Below the pieces are notes generated by a model, which saw nothing but the letters and a program-made list of their open reading frames with translations, made no database searches and was not told where the DNA came from. Positions 16,633 to 23,715 of a DNA stretch of 50,454 nt are shown here, piece after piece. The stretch spans positions 1 to 50,454 of the forward strand of contig JAFUEE010000182.1 in assembly GCA_017464085.1 (NCBI GenBank). Reading direction: 5' to 3'. The number at the start of each line of letters is the position of its first letter. The first letter of the stretch is position 1. The stretch is from Pseudomonadota bacterium. Lineage in GTDB: Bacteria > Myxococcota_A > Bradymonadia > UBA4248. The translations under genes and the position numbers were made by a program.

Positions 16633-19116
16633 TCAGCGGCCTTCTTTGTCATGCTCGCGTTTGAAGGACTCGACCATGAGGTCAATGACCTTCAGGCAGA
16701 CAGCATCGAAGACCTCTTCCACGTCGTATGAAGGACGAGCCCCGACAGTCCCCGGCTTGATTGTGCCAAGCGCGCTGGAACGCTGATCGGCCATGCCTGA
16801 TGTTTTCTTGTCAGAATTGCGCTCGAGCGCGAGATCGAGAGAACCGCCAGACCCGAATGCCTGTTTGACCCTTGCTTCCATGGCCTCTGCGGCCTGTTCT
16901 TTCGACTCGACGGAATCGCCAGACCCGAAGTGTGATGTATGGAGCAACTCATGAGCGAGCAGACCGAGGCCTTCAGGCGACGAGAAGTCGAGCTTATTCT
17001 GCCCGAGGAAGACGCTCTTCCCGAGGGTAAACGCGTGCGCGCCCATGGCCTCTGCGGCCATGGCAGCGACAGGACCGGAATAGATCTTGATCGAAGAGAG
17101 ATCGAACCCGAGGAACGGTGAAAGTTTTTCCTGAACAGAAGCAGGAAGCTGCGCGGCTTCAGAGCGCAGGGAATCTTCGATGCCATTGCCTGCGAGCCGC
17201 CCCGTCTTGATCATAGACTGCGTGTCTGCGGCCATACGGCGCGTATCCTTGCGGCTGTCTACCCAGTCAGAGATGATGCCGACGACACGTGCATGCGGAT
17301 TCTTCGCATCATCCACGCGCTGAGTGGCATCATAAGCGACCCCAGATGTGCGATCCATCTGGCGACCGGTGCCCTGATTGCCAAACTGATCCTCAATGAT
17401 CTTGACGAGCTCCAAGTTTGCAGCCTTGAGGTTGAGATCCCCGAAAGATTTGCGCAGCGGTGCGGAACTGTTGCTCGCTTTGAGCTTGATACCCGAAATG
17501 TTATAGAGCGCGGGAAGCAGTTCGTTCGCCTTTTTGTTTTCCTTGCTGAAACGTACGCGCTTGAAGAGCGGCTGTTCTGCATTGCCGATTTCAGAACGCT
17601 GCGTGACGAAGCCCATATCGGCTCGCACGGAAGGCATGAACGCGAGCTGCTTGACATCGCGCATCAGGCGGTTGGAGCGCTTCGCAAGCTCGGACTGAAT
17701 CGTCGGTATCGGGGAAACATTGGGCGAAGCCTGATCTGCAAAGCGCAGCGCATTGGATGCATTGCGCGCATGCTCGGCACCGGCAACCGGCGCATACAGA
17801 CCGGCATCACCGGAAGCAGAGCTCTGAGCGAGCTGCTGAACGCGCTGGATATCATTCTGAATCTTTCTGTAAGAAGCGCTTGCGCTGTACTGAACGGCCG
17901 GTGTTTCAAAGTCAACAGCCTTGAGCAGATCAGAGGCATCGCCCGCATAGCTCGGATTCTGTTCGAACTGCATGCGTTTCTTTTCAAACATCATGCGTGC
18001 ATCCAGAAGCTGTGCTTCCCGAACATCTTCGGGTTCCGCAGTCTTCACGCTTTCTGATGCCAGGCTGTTGAGGACAGCCATACGGCTCTGAAGTTTCTCG
18101 ACATCCTGAAGGGCTTTTTTGACCTGATCGTTCTGAGGCATGCTGGAGAGCGCACCGCGAATGACCTTGGCGCGTTCCGCGCCATCCTTGAGCGCGACGG
18201 CATCCACGGCGACAGCCGAGAGGCTGGCGGCTGTTTCGCGGGAAAGCTCGGAAGCCGCAGACATGAGAGCGGCCTTGAATATCTCTGAAAGGCGCTCCTT
18301 ATCCTGTTCGAGCAGGCGCTCGCTGGCCATGCGCAAGCTCTCCGCAGCGCGGCTCATCTCTTCGTTCTGGCGGTTTGCCTGGCGAGCATCGGCTGAACGC
18401 TTCGCGAGCATCTCGACATAGGAGCGGGATGCCTTGAGGTCTGAACGATCTGATTCGACACTTGCTCTCGCAGCAGCCACCTGCGCGCGGTTGAGCGCAT
18501 CGCGCACCATCTTTTCATCTTCGGCAGCAAACACGCGCTCAGAACTATCCATTTTAAGCTCGGACGTATTGAACGTCTCCGCTTTATCAGAAAGAATCTC
18601 AAGCAGGGATCTCTGAAGCTCGCGCGATTCTTCTTCGACTTTGGCAACTGTTTCCGCAAGCTCAAGATTACCGATCCAGACGCTATCAGACATGCGTTTC
18701 TGCAAGTCGCCCGCGATATCGCGCGCAGCATGATCGCCGTTTTCCGCGAGCAGCGCGATCGCGCCCTGGACGATATCGACATGACGGCTGTCCCAAGCCC
18801 CACGCGGCTCTGCAAGCATGCGGTCTGCCAAATCCTGATAGTTGCGGCAGAGCACTTCGTTGCGCTTGCCGGACTTGACCGGCATCAAACCTGCGGGACG
18901 CGCTTCTGCGGAAAGCGTCTGACGTATCTCGGCCATGCCGGCCTCGACGGCAGCGTCATCAAACGCGCCATTCTGATAGCCCATCATCAGGCGGTCAAAC
19001 GCCTGGCTCACCGCGATGTAGCGAGCGGAATCCTGGAGCGATGCTGACTTGCGCTCGGCAATCGTTCCGTGAAGCGACTGAAGAGATGCCATGATTTCCG
19101 ATCTTTTGCTTTCCAT
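16633..19116 (-). CDS. DUF4157 (eCIS-core) protein with HExxH motif
   Basis: 827 aa, with AGAGG before the ATG. No signal peptide. The first ~450 residues are Ala/Glu/Arg-rich and predicted mostly helical or coiled coil. Near residues 650-735 is a DUF4157 domain: LSSIKIYSGPVAAMAAEAMGAHAFTLGKSVFLG, then GLGLLAHELLHTSHFG, which holds the zinc-protease-like HELLH. A ~90-residue tail follows. DUF4157 was named eCIS_core from its frequent link to extracellular contractile injection systems, where such proteins are candidate effectors or cargo. No sheath, tube or baseplate gene is in the window. It stands alone, convergent with the ABC exporter. Catalysis is plausible but unproven. Confidence 0.75.
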   Translation of the reverse strand: MESKRSEIMASLQSLHGTIAERKSASLQDSARYIAVSQAFDRLMMGYQNGAFDDAAVEAGMAEIRQTLSAEARPAGLMPVKSGKRNEVLCRNYQDLADRMLAEPRGAWDSRHVDIVQGAIALLAENGDHAARDIAGDLQKRMSDSVWIGNLELAETVAKVEEESRELQRSLLEILSDKAETFNTSELKMDSSERVFAAEDEKMVRDALNRAQVAAARASVESDRSDLKASRSYVEMLAKRSADARQANRQNEEMSRAAESLRMASERLLEQDKERLSEIFKAALMSAASELSRETAASLSAVAVDAVALKDGAERAKVIRGALSSMPQNDQVKKALQDVEKLQSRMAVLNSLASESVKTAEPEDVREAQLLDARMMFEKKRMQFEQNPSYAGDASDLLKAVDFETPAVQYSASASYRKIQNDIQRVQQLAQSSASGDAGLYAPVAGAEHARNASNALRFADQASPNVSPIPTIQSELAKRSNRLMRDVKQLAFMPSVRADMGFVTQRSEIGNAEQPLFKRVRFSKENKKANELLPALYNISGIKLKASNSSAPLRKSFGDLNLKAANLELVKIIEDQFGNQGTGRQMDRTSGVAYDATQRVDDAKNPHARVVGIISDWVDSRKDTRRMAADTQSMIKTGRLAGNGIEDSLRSEAAQLPASVQEKLSPFLGFDLSSIKIYSGPVAAMAAEAMGAHAFTLGKSVFLGQNKLDFSSPEGLGLLAHELLHTSHFGSGDSVESKEQAAEAMEARVKQAFGSGGSLDLALERNSDKKTSGMADQRSSALGTIKPGTVGARPSYDVEEVFDAVCLKVIDLMVESFKREHDKEGR

Positions 19117-19268
19117 GCTGTACCTCTCAGAGCCTTCTAAAGGCTGTTATTTTCTTGATGCTGAGTAATTTCCGCGCAAAATCTAGGGTTCACGCAAACT
19201 TCCCGTTCTTCATGCAAGATCTTATCCTCGGCAGTCATTTTTTTAGCCGCCCCCAAAAAGTTCAAAGA

Positions 19269-19292
19269 CCGTATGCGCGTTTGCGCATAGGG
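19269..19292 (-). repeat. TAT/ATAC bulged hairpin, copy 6 (reverse orientation)
   Basis: CC outside, GTAT facing ATA, then a GCGC-type inner stem over a short T-rich loop, closed by GG. It is paired with copy 7 just downstream; the two are near-inverted repeats of each other. Confidence 0.65.
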
Positions 19293-19301
19293 CTTTGCTG
19301 C

Positions 19302-19328
19302 GGCCGTATGCGCAAACGCGCATAGCCG
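19302..19328 (-). repeat. TAT/ATAC bulged hairpin, copy 7 (reverse orientation)
   Basis: GTAT faces ATA with an inner GCGC/GCGC stem; the outer pairing has one mismatch. A direct repeat AGCCGCCCCCAAAA occurs on both sides of the copy 6-7 block (19245-19258 and 19324-19337). Confidence 0.65.
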
Positions 19329-19339
19329 CCCCCAAAATA

Positions 19340-19882
19340 TCAAGGACGGCACAGACCGGACGCAAGCCCTTCCGGAAGCTCCCCCAGAAGACAACGCACG
19401 AGCGCGAGCGACCAGTCCATCGCGCATCCCGCAGAACGCCCCGTCACGATATTCCCATCCAAAACAGCCGGGACAGGATCCAGACCCGTCGCACGCAGAC
19501 GGCCATGAACACAGGGATGCGCCGTAAACCTGTGGCCTTCGAGCATGCCGCAGGCGTCCAGAACAAGCGGCGCCGCGCAGACTGCCGCAACCACGCGATC
19601 CGAAAACCGAGGCACGAGCGACATGAGCGCATCCGAGGACAGCATATTCTCCACGCCACGCATCCCGCCGGGCAGCGCAAGCGCAGTCATTTCAGAAACA
19701 TCCGCCGCCGAGAGCAGACAGTCAGCGCGCACAGAAATATGATGGGACCCCATGACCTCAAGCTCCGAAGTCAGGGACGATGTCACGACGGCAATACCTG
19801 CGCGCCGAAGGATGTCTATCACCGTCACGGCCTCGACCTCTTCAAAACCCGGAGACAGAACGACTAGAACTTTGTGGGACAT
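19340..19882 (-). CDS. DJ-1/PfpI (ThiJ/YajL) family protein
   Basis: 180 aa from ATG 19882, which has a strong GGAGG; the frame continues upstream but those residues lack family likeness. It shows the flavodoxin-like DJ-1 fold with the family triad: Glu17 in GFEEVE, Cys102 in AAVCAAP (nucleophile elbow) and His122 in TAHPC. This arrangement matches the DJ-1/YajL group rather than PfpI proteases. Proposed family roles are peroxide sensing, glyoxalase or protein deglycase activity; which applies cannot be told. It diverges from the TPR/propeller gene at 19990. Confidence 0.85.
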   Translation of the reverse strand: MSHKVLVVLSPGFEEVEAVTVIDILRRAGIAVVTSSLTSELEVMGSHHISVRADCLLSAADVSEMTALALPGGMRGVENMLSSDALMSLVPRFSDRVVAAVCAAPLVLDACGMLEGHRFTAHPCVHGRLRATGLDPVPAVLDGNIVTGRSAGCAMDWSLALVRCLLGELPEGLASGLCRP

Positions 19883-19942
19883 GACAAACCTCCAAATAAA
19901 TGTGCAAAAGCGCACGCCCGACATCCTATCACAGTATTGGGA

Positions 19943-19971
19943 TTGAATCGCGACTCGCTTTGCGTTTTAAT
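19943..19971 (+). promoter_or_regulatory. Possible promoter of the TPR/propeller-HtrA operon
   Basis: TTGAAT at 19943-19948 and TTTAAT at 19966-19971 are 17 bp apart, 18 bp before the ATG at 19990. Plausible consensus match only. Confidence 0.4.
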
Positions 19972-19989
19972 AGGCGCCGGAGGTCAGAC

Positions 19990-21723
19990 ATGCGTCAAAA
20001 GCTCAGATTTTTACTCATTTTATTGTGGATGATCCTGCCCGTGGCTGCCGCTCAGGTCGCGTTCGCCAAGCCCTCTGCGGACACCATGGGGACAACTCAG
20101 TCCCGAAAGAAAAAATCGGGGACAAAAGTCACCCCTAAAAAAGCCCCAGCCACGAACCGCAGCCAGACTGCCGACCTGCCGAGCTCGCAGGAAGAGCGCA
20201 TGAATGCCGTCAAAACCACCATTCAGTCGATCCTCGAGCTCTACAGCACCCAGAAAGCCACGGCGCTCTCCTACTGCGAAGAGGCCATGGACCTCCTCGA
20301 CCCGAGCGACCCGGAAAAGATCCGCATCAGCCTGATGCTTATGTGCATGGACCTGTATGCACAGAATGACCGGCCCAAAGATGTCCTCGCGCTGGGCGCA
20401 AGCATGTCCGCATGGGTCAAAGACCAGAAGAGCCTGCAAAGCCTCCATTTTATGGAAGCGACCGCCCTGACCAAGCTCCACGACTGGAAGGCTGCCCGCC
20501 TGAAGTACGAAGAATGCCCGAATCAGGACGACTTCATGGTGATGAGCAATGTCGCGGAGCTCTATATGATCGAAGGCGACAGCAAGCGCGCTGCCGAAGC
20601 ATACCGAAAATCCCTGGAATTCGGGCCGGACAACCCGCACGCGCTCTTCGGGCTCGCAAGCGCGCTGCACCGCGCAGGAAAACCTGACGAGGCCAAAGAC
20701 GTTTTTCTCGAGGGCGTCGAGGCCGATTCGCAGTTCAGCTATCTCAAAGAGGCGTTTTTCGAGCCGGAGGGCGAAACTGACTTTCAGACCGGCTTCCGCA
20801 TGTACGAAGGCAACCGCCTCAAGGAAGCGCGCCATTACCTTCAGAAACATGCCGCGCTTGAGGCGCGGCCTGACTACAAGGCGCACGCCCATGCACTGCT
20901 CGACAGCATCGAAGCAGACCTGAAAGCGGGCAAAGCCGCACTCGCGACATCCTATCCCGTGGTGCTCTCGAACGTGCGCGCAGCCGCCATCAGCGCGGAT
21001 GCACGCTTCCTCGCGTTTGCTGCGCTAGAACGCGACAAGGCGAACGAATACACGTCCGTCATCTGGTCGCTCGACACACAGACTGGAAAGCCCTTCAGGG
21101 AAGCCGCGTTCCCAGGTGAAATCATCTTCGATCTCGCTTTCGTCGGGGATTCGACGCAGCTGCGCGCGCTCAGCACACAGCACCACTACGCGCTCGATGC
21201 CGCAGACGGCACACACGACCATTATGTCTTCGAAAACAATGGCGAGCAGCTGCCTGCCGCGCTCGCGCCATCCGGCACGGACATCTTAGCGATGACCCCG
21301 AACGCGCTCCTCACCATATCCCCCTGGCACAACCCATACGCCGAAACGCCGTTGATGAGCGTCCCCTCGAATATCAGCCGTCTCAAAGTCAGCACAGACA
21401 GACAGACCGCCGTCCTCACGACCGCGACCAAGACTGAGCTCTTTGACCTGAACACACAGGAAACAGTCAAGACTTTTCCGCGAAGCTTCTATGCCTACGC
21501 CATCGCGGCCCATCCGCTAGAAAATCTTTTCGCCCTCGGAATGGAGTCAGGCGCGGTCCTCGTTGACGAGAACGGGATGCTGACAGACTTTTTTGCAACC
21601 CCAGGGCAAGTCGTCACGCTCGCGTTTGCCCCGTCCGGCCGTTACCTCATGACACTGAGCGAACATACGGCCGAAATCTGGCGCATCCAGCCAGAAGAAC
21701 AATATGAGGAACAGAAACCATGA
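19990..21723 (+). CDS. Secreted TPR plus beta-propeller protein
   Basis: About 577 aa from ATG 19990, after CGGAGG; the open frame extends to 19900 but overlaps the DJ-1 gene region. Residues 1-26 form a Sec signal peptide (cleavage near VAFAKP). A basic Ser/Lys/Thr linker follows, then helical TPR-type repeats (about 60-300), for example AAEAYRKSLEFGPDNPHALFGLASALHRAGKPDEA. The last ~260 residues look like a WD40-type propeller, with repeated beta units such as LAFAPSGRYLMTLSEHTAEIWRI. This is a scaffold-type protein in the periplasm. Its stop overlaps the HtrA start by 4 nt, so the two products probably work together. Confidence 0.75.
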   Translation: MRQKLRFLLILLWMILPVAAAQVAFAKPSADTMGTTQSRKKKSGTKVTPKKAPATNRSQTADLPSSQEERMNAVKTTIQSILELYSTQKATALSYCEEAMDLLDPSDPEKIRISLMLMCMDLYAQNDRPKDVLALGASMSAWVKDQKSLQSLHFMEATALTKLHDWKAARLKYEECPNQDDFMVMSNVAELYMIEGDSKRAAEAYRKSLEFGPDNPHALFGLASALHRAGKPDEAKDVFLEGVEADSQFSYLKEAFFEPEGETDFQTGFRMYEGNRLKEARHYLQKHAALEARPDYKAHAHALLDSIEADLKAGKAALATSYPVVLSNVRAAAISADARFLAFAALERDKANEYTSVIWSLDTQTGKPFREAAFPGEIIFDLAFVGDSTQLRALSTQHHYALDAADGTHDHYVFENNGEQLPAALAPSGTDILAMTPNALLTISPWHNPYAETPLMSVPSNISRLKVSTDRQTAVLTTATKTELFDLNTQETVKTFPRSFYAYAIAAHPLENLFALGMESGAVLVDENGMLTDFFATPGQVVTLAFAPSGRYLMTLSEHTAEIWRIQPEEQYEEQKP

Positions 21724-22901
21724 AATCAGTTCATCATCTTATGCTTTCAGCACTCGCTTGCCTGTCATTGAGCGCATGCACGCCCATGCAGCAGGCGCAT
21801 TCCGATCACAGCGCAGAGATAGACACGCCGCAGCCACAGGTCGAACGTTTCGCCCTTCCGGCGCTCAGCCCTTCGGATACTGGTTCTACGCAGAATGCGC
21901 TCAAAGCCAAAGAGCGGCGCTTCAGGCTCGAGGACGAACAGAACACCATAGACATCTTTGATGCAGCAGCCCCGGGCACGGTGCATGTCACACAAAAACA
22001 GATCCAGCGCTCGTTCTGGCAGGCCGTCGAAGTCCCCGCCGGCACTGGCACCGGCTTTATCTGGGACAAATCCGGCTATATCGTCACGAACTACCACGTC
22101 ATTGCAAACGCATCCTCACTCACGGTCACGCTCTACAACCACAAGAGCTATCCCGCGCGCATCATCGGCGCCGAACCCAAAAAGGATATCGCAGTCCTCA
22201 AGATCGACGCGCCGGCTAAAGAGCTCACACCAATCCCACTGCCTGAAGACAGCTACGAAATCGCCGTCGGCCAGAAAGCGCTCGTCATCGGCAACCCCTA
22301 TGGGTTTGACCACACGCTGACGACCGGCATCATCTCGGCAATCGGGCGAGATCAAATTGGCGCAGGCGGCGTGACCATCAAGGACATGATCCAGACCGAC
22401 GCATCGATCAATCCTGGCAACTCCGGCGGCCCGCTTCTCGATTCAAACGGCAAGCTCATCGGCATGAACACCATGATTTACTCGACATCCGGCGCCAATG
22501 CGGGAATCGGCTTTGCCGTGCCCTTCATGACCATCAAGCGCATCGTCCCTCAGATCATCAAAACCGGACGCGCACAGCAAATCGGCCTGGGCATATCCCT
22601 GCTCCAGCCCAGAGACGCTGCCTATATCGCAAGCATGTACGGCATCAACGGCATCGTCATACAGGCTGTGGCAGAAAACAGCCCGGCAGCAAAAGCCGGT
22701 CTCAAGGGCCTCTCACAGACGGCAAACGGCGTCTATCTCGGAGACATCATCCTCAGCATCGATGACAAACCCGTCTCCAATTATAACGACCTCTACACGG
22801 AGCTCGACTCGCATAAGCCCGGCGACAAGGTCAATGTAAAAATCCGGAGAGACCAAAAAGAACTCACGGTTCCCGTCGAGCTGTTTGTCCTTCCCGAATA
22901 A
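21720..22901 (+). CDS. HtrA/Deg-family serine protease lipoprotein
   Basis: 393 aa. A lipoprotein signal ends at LSAC with lipidated Cys20, so it should be anchored to a membrane facing the periplasm, which is unusual for Deg proteases (normally soluble or held by a membrane helix). The chymotrypsin-like domain carries the full triad: His126 (TNYHVI), Asp156 (KKDIAVL) and Ser235 (NPGNSGGP). One PDZ domain follows (about 285-385). The overall build, one protease and one PDZ, is DegS/HtrA-like. Family role: envelope protein quality control or regulated proteolysis. It overlaps the TPR/propeller gene by 4 nt (ATGA). Its 3' end overlaps the convergent truA gene by 38 nt. Confidence 0.9.
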   Translation: MKSVHHLMLSALACLSLSACTPMQQAHSDHSAEIDTPQPQVERFALPALSPSDTGSTQNALKAKERRFRLEDEQNTIDIFDAAAPGTVHVTQKQIQRSFWQAVEVPAGTGTGFIWDKSGYIVTNYHVIANASSLTVTLYNHKSYPARIIGAEPKKDIAVLKIDAPAKELTPIPLPEDSYEIAVGQKALVIGNPYGFDHTLTTGIISAIGRDQIGAGGVTIKDMIQTDASINPGNSGGPLLDSNGKLIGMNTMIYSTSGANAGIGFAVPFMTIKRIVPQIIKTGRAQQIGLGISLLQPRDAAYIASMYGINGIVIQAVAENSPAAKAGLKGLSQTANGVYLGDIILSIDDKPVSNYNDLYTELDSHKPGDKVNVKIRRDQKELTVPVELFVLPE

Positions 22902-23715
22902 ATTCATCCGCGCCTGACGCGCCAAATATCATATCGTCAAGCGTGCTAAATGATCGGACGAGCGTCAGGCCATCCGCTGGCGCTGTCTGTCCAGCCAAGG
23001 CGCGCTTGCCGGACGCGAGTATCTGCGCCATCTCCGATGCCGGCCGTCCAAGACCGAAATCTATCAGCGTACCCACAATAATGCGGACCATCTGCTTGAG
23101 GAACGCAGTCCCCTCCACATCGATCTGAATCAGCGCGTCCTTCTCAAAACACGGATAAACATAAGGCCCAGAAACCGCCTCTATGTCCAGGCGCGTAATC
23201 GTGCGCACAGGAGACTTCGCCTGGCAGTCGCTCGCACGAAAGGCTGAAAAGTCATGTTCTCCAAGCAGATGTTTCGCAGCCTCACGCATATTGCCGACAT
23301 CCAGGGGCCGGACATGCGCCGCATGATGCAGCAGGGACGGCGGCAAGTATTTTCCCTCAAACAGAAGATAGCGATAATGCTTGCCACGGCTCTCAAACCT
23401 CGGATTGAATCCCTCAGGCACATAGCATGCGTGACGAATCATGATCTCCGGAGGCGTCAGCGCGTTGAGCGCAATCCGGAACCGCTCCGGCTCATACGGC
23501 CGGTCCGTATCAAATGCAGCAATCTGATATTCCGCATGCACCCCGGCATCTGTCCGGCTCGCGCCGCGCACCTCTGTCGGCGCATTGTTGATGCGGCCAA
23601 GCGCATCTTCAAGACACCCCTGTACTGTGCGCTCCCCAGCCTGGCGCTGCCAGCCCGAAAAATTCGTCCCCTCATAGGCAATGACTAGTGCGATTGTAAA
23701 CAACGTTCCCCTCAA
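22864..23715 (-). CDS. truA: tRNA pseudouridine(38-40) synthase
   Basis: 283 aa, a normal length. The catalytic Asp56 sits in GASRTDAGVHA, the TruA active-site motif. YEGTNFSGWQRQ at the N-terminus, FNPRFESRGKHYRYL, and FLKQMVRIIVGTLIDFG near the C-terminus are all characteristic. It converts uridines 38-40 in the anticodon arm to pseudouridine. Its start overlaps the stop of the upstream membrane glycosyltransferase gene by 4 nt (ATGA), implying coupling. Its last 38 bp are shared with the convergent htrA-like gene. Confidence 0.93.
   Translation of the reverse strand: MRGTLFTIALVIAYEGTNFSGWQRQAGERTVQGCLEDALGRINNAPTEVRGASRTDAGVHAEYQIAAFDTDRPYEPERFRIALNALTPPEIMIRHACYVPEGFNPRFESRGKHYRYLLFEGKYLPPSLLHHAAHVRPLDVGNMREAAKHLLGEHDFSAFRASDCQAKSPVRTITRLDIEAVSGPYVYPCFEKDALIQIDVEGTAFLKQMVRIIVGTLIDFGLGRPASEMAQILASGKRALAGQTAPADGLTLVRSFSTLDDMIFGASGADEFIREGQTARREP

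Noticed and set aside
16633..19116. Part of a complete contractile injection system
   Set aside because: Only the DUF4157 protein is present; no sheath, tube, spike or baseplate gene occurs in the window.
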